Source: VGKP01 sp964578345 (GTDB lineage Archaea; Nanobdellota; Nanobdellia; Pacearchaeales; GW2011-AR1). From it: DNA of 20,089 bases. The DNA lies in assembly GCA_964578345.1 (NCBI GenBank), contig CAZOCP010000012.1, forward strand, positions 1 to 20,089, read 5' to 3'. Below the pieces are notes generated by a model. That model did not search any database and had not been told where the DNA came from. It saw only the letters and a list, made by a program, of their open reading frames with translations. Shown here piece by piece: positions 14,036-20,089 of the stretch (positions within the stretch are counted from its first letter, which is position 1; each line of letters starts with the position of its first letter). Both the position numbers and the translations under genes were made by a program.

Positions 14036-14456
14036 CTTTGTTTTTGATAACTGACAGAAAATTATTATCTAAAAAGCCCTTGCCAACTATACTAGGAAGT
14101 TGTTGTGCTAACATTTGTCCAGGTTTTAGACCTATAGGTATACCAACATAAATTCTTTCTTTGTATTTTATAGATTGATTATTATAGTCTCTAAAGAAGA
14201 TTTCACATTCGCCCAAATCTTTTAACTCAAGAATCAAATTTCCTAACGAAACGGGCTTAGATAACGACGGTTTATTCCTATAAGGTATTCTTGTTTTATC
14301 AATGTCATTTTGACTTATAATAATGAATGGACAACCAGTATCTACAATGGCGGTCGTTAAAAAATTGGGGACAGTTCCATATTTAATTGAAAAAGAAACC
14401 ATATCACGTTCATATCCTAACTTTTTTGCTTTGAAAAGAGGAATACGTGAAGGCAT
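14004..14456 (-). CDS. Retropepsin-like (clan AA) aspartic protease
   Basis: The 150-aa product has the hallmark of single-lobe aspartic proteases: AIVDTGCPFIIIS (36-48) with catalytic Asp39 in D-T-G, and a later hydrophobic-Gly segment SIVGKGFLDNNFL (122-134) matching the family's second conserved region. Such proteins dimerise so that each subunit gives one catalytic Asp. In place of the usual DTGA/S it has DTGC. It lies 6 nt after the DUF5678-like gene and overlaps the 61-aa gene, giving a three-gene cassette. The substrate is unknown. Confidence 0.75.
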   Translation of the reverse strand: MPSRIPLFKAKKLGYERDMVSFSIKYGTVPNFLTTAIVDTGCPFIIISQNDIDKTRIPYRNKPSLSKPVSLGNLILELKDLGECEIFFRDYNNQSIKYKERIYVGIPIGLKPGQMLAQQLPSIVGKGFLDNNFLSVIKNKDGTSHLQEAE

Positions 14457-14462
14457 CTTATT

Positions 14463-14723
14463 TTATATAATCATTCTTATCTCATCTTTAGCAACAAATT
14501 CTATCACCGTTCCAGAAGGTTCTATACCTTTCCTGATTAAATCCTCTTTTACTTCTACCACAGAATTACCTGTTGATAGTATCTTTCCATTCGCAAAAGC
14601 TATAAATTGATTTGGGTTTGTCTGCCTAAAAGTTGAGATTTTACTCTGAAATGAAATAAAATCTTCTTCATATTTAACCAATTGAGAATTAATATCTGAC
14701 TCGCTGACACCTTTAACATCCAT
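14463..14723 (-). CDS. DUF5678-like small protein
   Basis: The 86-aa product has an N-terminal helix and then a compact domain with FIAFANGKILSTGNS (about 41-55) and a V-x-x-x-L-x-x-KG helix (VKEDLIRKG). Its ending VIEFVAKDEIRMII fits the DUF5678 pattern of a short self-standing domain that reads Y-V-A-x-x-x-G-K-V-x-x-x-G. DUF5678-like genes are often placed just before clan AA aspartic protease genes, as here (family knowledge recalled, not searched). A Shine-Dalgarno GAGGTG (14732-14737) lies 8 nt upstream. Confidence 0.6.
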   Translation of the reverse strand: MDVKGVSESDINSQLVKYEEDFISFQSKISTFRQTNPNQFIAFANGKILSTGNSVVEVKEDLIRKGIEPSGTVIEFVAKDEIRMII

Positions 14724-14731
14724 ATCTAAAA

Positions 14732-14737
14732 CACCTC
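14732..14737 (-). promoter_or_regulatory. Shine-Dalgarno of the DUF5678-like gene
   Basis: GAGGTG lies 8 nt before ATG 14723. It is the clearest ribosome binding site in the window, where most genes look leaderless or lack one. Confidence 0.6.
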
Positions 14738-14772
14738 TTTCTCATTTATAAAACTATCTACTTCTATGGTTA

Positions 14773-14782
14773 TGTATAAATC
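14773..14782 (-). promoter_or_regulatory. TATA box of the DUF5678/protease cassette
   Basis: GATTTATACA on the minus strand is centred 55 nt before the ATG. This leaves a leader of about 28 nt that carries the Shine-Dalgarno. Confidence 0.45.
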
Positions 14783-14802
14783 CTAATCCATAAACTTGGG
14801 AT

Positions 14803-14973
14803 TTATTTTCCATTACCAGAGAATTCATTTGCTTTGAAATTCTTAATAGTTTTATCAATGTGTTCTCTAAATATTTTATTATCTTTTCCAGATTTTATTT
14901 CAACATTAAGAGCAGTTACGATATTGCTCTTAACTCCAGTTGTTATATGAATTGTCAAGTGATCTCTTTTCAT
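14803..14973 (-). CDS. Possible 56-aa protein downstream of groEL
   Basis: The frame MKRDHLTIHITTGVKSN... runs 56 codons to the stop at 14803-14805. It has a beta-like first half and a charged helical second half. Its ATG overlaps the stop of the 27-aa frame upstream (TAATG), the coupling seen for real genes nearby. No family is recognised. Confidence 0.4.
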   Translation of the reverse strand: MKRDHLTIHITTGVKSNIVTALNVEIKSGKDNKIFREHIDKTIKNFKANEFSGNGK

Positions 14974-15056
14974 TATTTCTTTTTTACATCTAAGGCTATA
15001 CCAACTTGAAAATAATTCACAATTATCTCTGTTCCTTCAGTCTTCTTCCTTGACAT
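14973..15056 (-). CDS. Possible 27-aa peptide after groEL
   Basis: MSRKKTEGTEIIVNYFQVGI... runs 27 codons, starting 7 nt after the groEL stop on the same strand and ending in a TAATG overlap with the 56-aa frame. It could be a real micro-ORF in the chaperonin transcript or chance. Confidence 0.3.
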   Translation of the reverse strand: MSRKKTEGTEIIVNYFQVGIALDVKKK

Positions 15057-15063
15057 AAAACAG

Positions 15064-16671
15064 CTAAATAATAATAGCCGGGCCAGTTTTGTCTTTCTCG
15101 TCGTCAAACTCTGTAACAAGGCCTTCTGTGGTAATAACCATTGCTGTAATTGAAGCAGCGGCCTGCAAAGCGTTTCTTACGACTTTTGTCGGGTCAATAA
15201 CTCCAGCCATTACAAGATCCTCAAACTTATCTGTCTTCGCATTATAGCCAAATGTCTCTGATTTGTCTCTTAGATTAGCAATAACTTCTGCTCCATCCTT
15301 TCCTGCATTGAACGCAATCTGTCTTAAAGGAGATTCCAGAGATTTTTTAACTATTCTGACCCCGACCATCTGTCCTTCTGAAAGCTTTAGCTGATTAATA
15401 TCTTTAATTGAATGCAGTAAGGTTATGCCTCCCCCAGGAACAACTCCTTCTTCAATTGCCGCTTTTGTTGCATGCAGAGCATCATCAATGCGCGTTTTTT
15501 TCTCTTTCAACTCTGTTTCAGTGGCGGCGCCAACATTAATAACTGCAACTCCTCCTGAAAGTTTGCCCAGCCTCTTTCTAAGATCTTCAACTTTATATTC
15601 AGAGTCTTCTTCATTTGCCTGTGTTTCTATAATTTTTATACGTTTTGTTATTTCATTTTTATTGCCCTTGCCTTCTATAATGACGGTTTCTTCTTTATTG
15701 ATCTTAACTTTTTTGGCAGAACCAAGATCTTCAATAGTTATATCTTCAATTTTATCATCTTTATCTTTTGATAAAACTTTTCCTCCAGTTAGTATAGCGA
15801 TATCTTCAAGAATATCTTTTTTTTCGTCTCCGAAACCCGGAGCCTTAACAGCACAGACTTTTATTGCACCTCTAATTAAATTAAGAACTAGCATAGTCAG
15901 GGCTTCTCCCTCAACATCTTCTGCCACAATGACTAGAGATTTTCCTTCCTGCGCAACTAATTCTAGCACAGGCACAATTTCTTTAACACTCGAAATAGAT
16001 CTATCTGTAATTAAAATATAAGGATCTTCAAATGAAGCCTCCATTTTTTCAGGGTTGGTCATCATATAAGGAGATAAATATCCCTTGTCAAACTGCATGC
16101 CCTCGACAAGTTCAAGATATGTATCAATGCTCTTTGATTCTTCAACCGTGATAACTCCTTTAGAACTGACTTTTTCCATTGCATCTGCGATAAGTGAGCC
16201 TATTTTCTCGTCGTTATTTGCAGAAATAGTTGCCACTTGTGCAATCTTCTTTTTTTCTTTTACTTCAGCAGAGCGTGATTTTAAGTAGGTTATTACTCTC
16301 TCTGTGGCAGCTTCAATTCCAGATTTCATTTCAACAGGGTTCGCTCCAGCCGCTATATTTCTAAGGCCTTCTGTTATCATAACCTGTGCAAGCACTGTAG
16401 CAGTTGTTGTTCCATCTCCTGCTTTATCCTGTGTTTGTGAAGCAACTTCTTTCATAAGCTTTGCCCCCATATTTTCAAATTTGTCCTTAAGCTCAATCTC
16501 TTTCGCTATTGTGACGCCATCATTACTAACCAAAGGAGAGCTGGATTTATCAAGAATAACCGTCCTCCCCCTCGGACCTAAAGTTACTTTCACAATATTC
16601 GCTACTTTATCCAATCCCCGCAAAAGCGCCTGCCTTGCATCCTCGCCGAAGATTATTTGTTTTGATGTCAT
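15064..16671 (-). CDS. groEL: Group I chaperonin GroEL
   Basis: GroEL forms double-ring folding cages closed by GroES and powered by ATP. The 535-aa product has the ATP-site motifs LGPRGR (31-36), NDGVTIAKEI (50-59) and GDGTTT (85-90). The apical domain follows, and then the equatorial return with EEGVVPGGG and the GxMxDPxKxxR-type segment, here AGVIDPTKVVRNALQAA. The C-terminus ends in GPAIII and lacks the GGM-repeat tail common in bacteria. Group I chaperonins are rare in archaea and known mainly from Methanosarcina and some others, so transfer from bacteria is likely. It lies 18 nt after groES. Confidence 0.96.
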   Translation of the reverse strand: MTSKQIIFGEDARQALLRGLDKVANIVKVTLGPRGRTVILDKSSSPLVSNDGVTIAKEIELKDKFENMGAKLMKEVASQTQDKAGDGTTTATVLAQVMITEGLRNIAAGANPVEMKSGIEAATERVITYLKSRSAEVKEKKKIAQVATISANNDEKIGSLIADAMEKVSSKGVITVEESKSIDTYLELVEGMQFDKGYLSPYMMTNPEKMEASFEDPYILITDRSISSVKEIVPVLELVAQEGKSLVIVAEDVEGEALTMLVLNLIRGAIKVCAVKAPGFGDEKKDILEDIAILTGGKVLSKDKDDKIEDITIEDLGSAKKVKINKEETVIIEGKGNKNEITKRIKIIETQANEEDSEYKVEDLRKRLGKLSGGVAVINVGAATETELKEKKTRIDDALHATKAAIEEGVVPGGGITLLHSIKDINQLKLSEGQMVGVRIVKKSLESPLRQIAFNAGKDGAEVIANLRDKSETFGYNAKTDKFEDLVMAGVIDPTKVVRNALQAAASITAMVITTEGLVTEFDDEKDKTGPAIII

Positions 16672-16689
16672 TTTAAATTGGGTTTCATA

Positions 16690-16959
16690 TTAATCTATCT
16701 TCGCAATTACGTCTTTTAGTTCAATTATCAGATGTTTCTCTCCGTCAACTTCAATCTCTTCTGAACCGTATCCTCCATAAATGATACGATCTCCTTTTTT
16801 TATAGGAAAAGTTTTGTTTTCTGTTATTCCGACAGAAATTACTATTCCTTCTTTTTTTTCATTTGATGATTTCGGCAAATATAGTCCTGACTTCGTGCGT
16901 TCTTCTTGAGCTTTAACTTGTTTTATGAGCACTCGCTCACCTAAAGGTGTGATAATCAT
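16690..16959 (-). CDS. groES: Co-chaperonin GroES
   Basis: GroES caps the GroEL ring. The 89-aa product has the family order: ITPLGERVLIKQ at the N-terminus, the mobile loop EERTKSGLYLPKSSNEK (18-34), KEGIVISVG, the KKGDRIIYGGYGSEEI roof segment, and a closing LIIELKDVIAKI. Length is normal, slightly short. It is the first gene of the groES-groEL operon. Confidence 0.96.
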   Translation of the reverse strand: MIITPLGERVLIKQVKAQEERTKSGLYLPKSSNEKKEGIVISVGITENKTFPIKKGDRIIYGGYGSEEIEVDGEKHLIIELKDVIAKID

Positions 16960-16995
16960 ATTAAAAATATAGACATAAATTGTGCAAAAAGTAGA

Positions 16996-17004
16996 TATTT
17001 AAAT
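16996..17004 (-). promoter_or_regulatory. TATA box of groES-groEL
   Basis: ATTTAAATA on the minus strand, about 41 nt before the groES ATG, would give a leader near 14 nt. No HrcA/CIRCE inverted repeat is visible, so control is archaeal in style. Confidence 0.55.
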
Positions 17005-17027
17005 TTTTCGGGTCCTTGAAATACATA

Positions 17028-17564
17028 TTAAACATACTTAAGTTTTAAGTATTCAGTCACTGTTAAGTAAACAGGCCCGATAATTAAATAGATAATTTGA
17101 AGTAAAACTGGCCCATGAAGGATTCCTATGCCAAATATGGAAGGATAATTGCTGTTTAATTTTATCCCTAAAAGATAATATCCAAAATACTCTAGACAAA
17201 ACAAGATAAAAATATAAATCAGTACAGAATTTAAAAATCTCTTCTCTTTTGGAATATTTTCATATATCTCTCTTAACGCAACAAATCCGCAGGTCCAAGT
17301 AAGCAAAGGAAAAAGATTTATCTTTCCTATATATAAATTAATAGTCTTATACTCATAATTATAATAAGCAGTCAATGCAAGTGCAAAAAGAAAAGCTACA
17401 ATTATCTCCTGTCCAATTTTCTCTTTATAAATTATATAGCTTCCAAGCAGAGCAATAAAACAGCCTGTAATAATACCTATGATAGCCTCTGTAACAAATG
17501 AAATTATCGTGGCAAGTCCAACAGCTAAAATAAAAACATAAATTAAATATTTCTTTTTTTGCAT
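17028..17564 (-). CDS. Multi-pass membrane protein, unknown
   Basis: The 178-aa product is very hydrophobic, with about five to six predicted helices: residues 7-25, 28-46, 52-68, 83-99, 112-134 and 150-172. The loops are short and mainly charged, including a KEKIGQE loop near 47-53 and an ENIPKEKRFL loop near 101-110. It has no recognisable transporter or enzyme motif, so I cannot name a family. A TATA box at 17585-17595 fits leaderless expression from the ATG at 17564. It lies between the groES promoter and tRNA-His, both on the same strand. Confidence 0.65.
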   Translation of the reverse strand: MQKKKYLIYVFILAVGLATIISFVTEAIIGIITGCFIALLGSYIIYKEKIGQEIIVAFLFALALTAYYNYEYKTINLYIGKINLFPLLTWTCGFVALREIYENIPKEKRFLNSVLIYIFILFCLEYFGYYLLGIKLNSNYPSIFGIGILHGPVLLQIIYLIIGPVYLTVTEYLKLKYV

Positions 17565-17584
17565 ATCTTTTGATAAAAAGATAG

Positions 17585-17595
17585 TATTTTATAAG
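17585..17595 (-). promoter_or_regulatory. TATA box of the membrane-protein gene
   Basis: CTTATAAAATA on the minus strand, centred about 26 nt before ATG 17564. Confidence 0.5.
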
Positions 17596-17674
17596 TTTAT
17601 GCTTTGACAGAGATCGGAACAAAATTCATGACAAAAAGTATGAAGTGCTCTTGTGCTACCTGCGACAACAAAGG

Positions 17675-17746
17675 AGCGGAAGGAGGGAATCGAACCCTCG
17701 TTTACGGAGCCACAGTCCGTCGTTCTGCCACTAAACTACAACCGCC
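17675..17746 (-). tRNA. tRNA-His (anticodon GTG), unusual acceptor stem
   Basis: Read on the minus strand, the cloverleaf has the D stem GTTT/GAAC, the anticodon stem ACGGA/TCCGT with loop CTGTGGC (anticodon GTG), and the T stem GAGGG/CCCTC with loop TTCGATT. The genome provides a G before position 1 (17746), as expected for G-1 of tRNA-His. The acceptor GCGGTTG / CTTCCGC has two adjacent U-U mismatches (5-68, 6-67), and position 73 is T instead of the C normally paired with G-1. No CCA is encoded. A TATA box lies at 17769-17777. Confidence 0.85.
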
Positions 17747-17768
17747 ATGCTTTTCAAAGATGAAAAAG

Positions 17769-17777
17769 GTATAAAAG
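17769..17777 (-). promoter_or_regulatory. TATA box of tRNA-His
   Basis: CTTTTATAC on the minus strand, centred about 27 nt before the tRNA 5' end. The rest of 17780-18010 shows no gene that I can support. Confidence 0.5.
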
Positions 17778-18014
17778 CTTGTTGTTGTATTGAATTTTTA
17801 TAGGTTGTATAAATTTAATCCTTAAAGATATATGGTTCCTTTAATTTATAAGAATTATCAACTGCTTTCTTATGGCTCTGCTACCAGAAAAGGAATAGCT
17901 AAAATTACTCGATAGAAGATTACAATAAACACCTAATTGATCTATTCTTAAATCATTTTAGATATAGAATAGGTTGATTATACATTTAGTTTTATATATG
18001 TGATAAATAGAAAC

Positions 18015-18023
18015 ATTTAAATA
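18015..18023 (+). promoter_or_regulatory. TATA box of the HTH/nucleotidyltransferase pair
   Basis: A clean ATTTAAATA centred 26 nt before ATG 18045. It selects this ATG over an in-frame TTG at 18027, which would lie upstream of the transcription start. Confidence 0.6.
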
Positions 18024-18044
18024 TTATTGGCGTTACATTTAACT

Positions 18045-18671
18045 ATGAAGACTGAAGAATTACTCGAAAAGATAAATGGAATGCAGACGATACAGTCCAT
18101 AAAAAAGATACTTGGAGTAAGCAAAAATAAAGCTGTTTATTTTGTGCATAGACTAAGAAAAGAGAGTTATGTGAAAACAAAGTATTCCTCTGATAAGAAG
18201 AGAGTTTATTATATATCTGCAGAAAACGCTCTAGGAGGGACAAGCTATGTTGACATTTTGAACAAACATTCTCCAATTAAACTCTCAACAACAGAGGTTT
18301 ACAAAATTTATGGTAGAAATGTGACTATTGAAGAAACAATCATCTATGCAGTTAAAACTAGAAAAATAAGGTATATTTTAGCTTCTCTCTGGCTTTTCAA
18401 GTATATAAAAAAATGGGGAGAACTTTACCAGCTTGCCAAGAAAAACAATCTTGAACGAGAGATTGGCTCACTATATGACTTAGCAGTTCAGAAAATTCCA
18501 AAAATGAAAAAAATGAACAGAAAGTATAGAAATAATGCTCTTCCTGACAAAAAAGATAAATACAAAGAGATTGTAGAAGGTATGAAATCAAAAGATTATG
18601 GGAAAACAGAAAAGACATGGAAGGTTTATCTTCCACTTAACGAAAGAGATATGGTGGTCTATGAAAGATGA
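18045..18671 (+). CDS. Helix-turn-helix protein, putative AbiEi-like antitoxin
   Basis: The 208-aa product (ATG 18045) starts with a winged-helix/HTH region: ELLEKINGMQTIQSIKKILG (about 4-23), SKNKAVYFVHRLRKESYV (about 25-42) and a VYYISAENA wing. A helical, basic region follows. It overlaps the nucleotidyltransferase gene by four bases (ATGA). A DNA-binding protein coupled to a nucleotidyltransferase is the layout of type IV (AbiE-like) toxin-antitoxin pairs, so a repressor/antitoxin role is inferred. Confidence 0.65.
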   Translation: MKTEELLEKINGMQTIQSIKKILGVSKNKAVYFVHRLRKESYVKTKYSSDKKRVYYISAENALGGTSYVDILNKHSPIKLSTTEVYKIYGRNVTIEETIIYAVKTRKIRYILASLWLFKYIKKWGELYQLAKKNNLEREIGSLYDLAVQKIPKMKKMNRKYRNNALPDKKDKYKEIVEGMKSKDYGKTEKTWKVYLPLNERDMVVYER

Positions 18672-19345
18672 TCTCTGTTAAAGACCAACAAAAGTTGCTG
18701 ATTCAGATAGCAAACACCCTGCAAAAGGAAATTACAGTTTATGCAGTAGGAGGAACTGCTATGATGTTTCTAGGACTGAAAGAAGCGACACTTGACATCG
18801 ATATTGTATTCAATGACAAAAAAGACAGGGAAGCGTTTAAGAAAGCAGCTAAATCACTTGGTTACAAGGAACTTGATTCTGTTATTATCTATGGAATTAA
18901 ATCAAACAAACCTGAAATGCTTAATTTAGGGGATTCTCGTCTTGATTTATTTCTGACAGAAGTTATTGACTTTATTTTTTCAGATAGTATGAAAAAGCGA
19001 GCTGGTCAGGTTCATCAATTCGGGGATAATCTTATTCTTAAGATTGCAGATGTGCATGATATAATTGTTATGAAATGCGCTACAAAAAGAGCAAAAGATG
19101 AAGAGGACATTGTAAAACTTGTTAAGACACACCCAATAAATTGGAACATTCTCGTTGAGGAAGCGAAAAATCAGGTTTCATTAGGAAAAGAGGCAGCCAT
19201 TCTCCAACTTGGAACTCTATTAGAAAAACTTAGAAATAAGCACAAAGTCAATATCCCAAAAGACTTTCTAGACAAGCTTTGGAATTTAATGAAGGAGCAG
19301 GCAGAAGATAAATTAAGTAAAGAAAAAATCAACTTTCAAGTGTAA
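18668..19345 (+). CDS. Nucleotidyltransferase-fold protein, putative AbiEii-like toxin
   Basis: The 225-aa product has the NTase signature VGGTAMMFLG (27-36) followed by TLDIDIVF (41-48), where Asp43 and Asp45 would bind metal ions. Later blocks include LDLFLTEV, with a possible third acidic residue, and a DVHDIIVMKCATKRAKDEEDI helix typical of DUF6036/AbiEii-like NTases. Such enzymes transfer nucleotides to tRNA or protein, or lack activity. It sits directly after the HTH gene. The exact subfamily is unsure. Confidence 0.7.
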   Translation: MISVKDQQKLLIQIANTLQKEITVYAVGGTAMMFLGLKEATLDIDIVFNDKKDREAFKKAAKSLGYKELDSVIIYGIKSNKPEMLNLGDSRLDLFLTEVIDFIFSDSMKKRAGQVHQFGDNLILKIADVHDIIVMKCATKRAKDEEDIVKLVKTHPINWNILVEEAKNQVSLGKEAAILQLGTLLEKLRNKHKVNIPKDFLDKLWNLMKEQAEDKLSKEKINFQV

Positions 19346-19430
19346 AGATTGCGGCAGCAAGTTTGAATATGTCGCTGAAGGCACAGAAGAATATGAAAGT
19401 GTGAAAAGGTTTGTAAAAGATTTGTATTAA
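19317..19430 (+). pseudogene. Zinc-ribbon coding remnant
   Basis: In another frame, overlapping the end of the nucleotidyltransferase gene, TFKCKDCGSKFEYVAEG... runs about 37 codons to the stop at 19428-19430. An upstream in-frame stop and no ATG mean it cannot start on its own. Only one CxxC pair is present. It may be a leftover gene end, or a tail reached by frameshifting. Confidence 0.3.
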
Positions 19431-19517
19431 TTATCATCCTCAACAACAGGAATTTTCTATCCAGTTTTAGAATTTATTTTATAGGCTGTAAAGTTAATAT
19501 CATGTAAATTAAAGATA

Positions 19518-19527
19518 ATTTTATAAA
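19518..19527 (+). promoter_or_regulatory. TATA box of the YeaO-type gene
   Basis: ATTTTATAAA centred about 27 nt before ATG 19549. Confidence 0.5.
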
Positions 19528-19548
19528 GTTCTTGAATTAATCATCATC

Positions 19549-19839
19549 ATGATTGAAATAAAAAGAATTTATGACAAATCTGAGAGAAAAAATGGATTTA
19601 GAATTCTGATTGATCGGCTTTGGCCGAGAGGCTTATCAATAGAAAAAGCTAAAGTTGACCTTTGGTTAAAAGAGATTGCACCAAGCGATAAATTGAGAAA
19701 ATGGTTCTCTCACGATTCTGAAAAATGGAATGATTTTAAGAAGAAATACAAACATGAGTTAAAAGATAAACCAGAATTATTGCAAAAGATTAAACAAATT
19801 GAGAATCATCTCTTCTTGATTTCTTATGTCTACTGCTAA
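19549..19839 (+). CDS. DUF488 family protein, YeaO type, C-terminally truncated
   Basis: The 96-aa product follows the YeaO/DUF488 pattern closely: IKRIYD (4-9), NGFRILIDRLWPRGLS (15-30), VDLWLKEIAPSDKLRKWFSHD (36-56), and KWNDFKKKYKHEL (59-71). The family normally continues to about 115-120 residues with a TLLYAAKDEEHN-like strand and helix. Here it ends abruptly in HLFLISYVYC and a stop. The other frames downstream do not restore the missing end, so this is a real loss or an older frameshift. Function unknown; it may be inactive. tRNA-Glu follows on the other strand. Confidence 0.8.
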   Translation: MIEIKRIYDKSERKNGFRILIDRLWPRGLSIEKAKVDLWLKEIAPSDKLRKWFSHDSEKWNDFKKKYKHELKDKPELLQKIKQIENHLFLISYVYC

Positions 19840-19875
19840 CGTGTAAGCAAAAATAAAATAGACACAATGTAAATA

Positions 19876-19948
19876 TGCCCCTGCCGGGATTTGAACCCGG
19901 GTCCTGGCCGCGAAAGGGCCATGTCCTTGACCGCTAGACTACAAGGGC
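19876..19948 (-). tRNA. tRNA-Glu (anticodon TTC)
   Basis: A complete 73-nt cloverleaf on the minus strand: acceptor GCCCTTG/CAGGGGC with A73, anticodon stem TGGCC/GGCCA with loop CTTTCGC (anticodon TTC), and T stem CCGGG/CCCGG with loop TTCAAAT. No CCA encoded. A TATA-like ATTTAAAAG lies upstream. Confidence 0.95.
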
Positions 19949-19972
19949 ATTAATCAACTGTGCTCAAAATTA

Positions 19973-19981
19973 CTTTTAAAT
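19973..19981 (-). promoter_or_regulatory. TATA box of tRNA-Glu
   Basis: ATTTAAAAG on the minus strand, centred about 29 nt before the tRNA 5' end. Confidence 0.5.
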
Positions 19982-20089
19982 GTTGCTGTATTTAGAGAAT
20001 AATGCTTTATTTTAGAAAATTCATAAGAAATAAGAAATTGTAATATCCACTATTAATCTTCACTCGATTATTTAAGTTGCTCATTGTTT

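Noticed and set aside
15425..16693. Long plus-strand frames opposite groEL
   Set aside because: They are complements of the groEL coding sequence with Ser/Ile/Phe-rich composition and no promoter; groEL is certain.
18027..18044. TTG start of the HTH protein
   Set aside because: The TATA box at 18015-18023 places transcription start after this TTG.

Overview
The window is chromosomal DNA of an AT-rich archaeon, probably a small-genome DPANN-type lineage (Woesearchaeota/Pacearchaeota-like; the phylum is inference). The evidence is the archaeal operon rpoE1-spt4-rps24e-rps27ae, an archaeal-style HisRS, ScpA, two tRNA genes without encoded CCA, and TATA boxes centred about 21-30 nt upstream of most start codons, which implies leaderless mRNAs. 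Group I chaperonin genes (groES-groEL) sit beside these and were probably acquired from bacteria.

Layout. 1-331 holds an inverted-repeat cluster and a decayed ORF. 332-886 is a secreted protein. 1080-2353 is the transcription/translation operon. 2621-5760 is an accessory stretch of small and membrane proteins: two unknown small genes, a HAD 5'-nucleotidase-like gene with two palindromes in its 3' end, a two-TM surface protein with a coiled-coil tail, and a one-TM protein with a decaying EF-hand repeat. 5901-10994 is a tightly packed five-gene operon. 11271-13702 has scpA, a small gene and convergent hisS. 13850-14723 (minus) is a DUF5678-like / retropepsin-like / small-protein cassette. 14803-16959 (minus) is groES-groEL followed by two tiny ORFs. 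17028-17746 (minus) is a membrane protein and tRNA-His. 18045-19345 is a helix-turn-helix/nucleotidyltransferase pair resembling a type IV toxin-antitoxin module, followed by a zinc-ribbon remnant. 19549-19948 has a truncated DUF488 gene and tRNA-Glu.

The most interesting element is the 5901-10994 operon. It runs from one TATA box through a ribbon-helix-helix protein, an SNF2-type ATPase fused to a SAM methyltransferase, an eight-repeat putative nucleic-acid-binding protein, a CheD-like glutamine deamidase candidate and a DUF488 protein. Neighbouring genes overlap or lie 1 nt apart. The ATPase Walker A is atypical (GMFKT in place of GLGKT). The CheD-like protein keeps Thr, Cys and His at the spacing of the CheD catalytic triad, yet no chemotaxis genes are present. 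I infer a DNA-directed modification, defence or mobile-element system that may pair deamidation with methylation. The individual family calls are better supported than this combined function.
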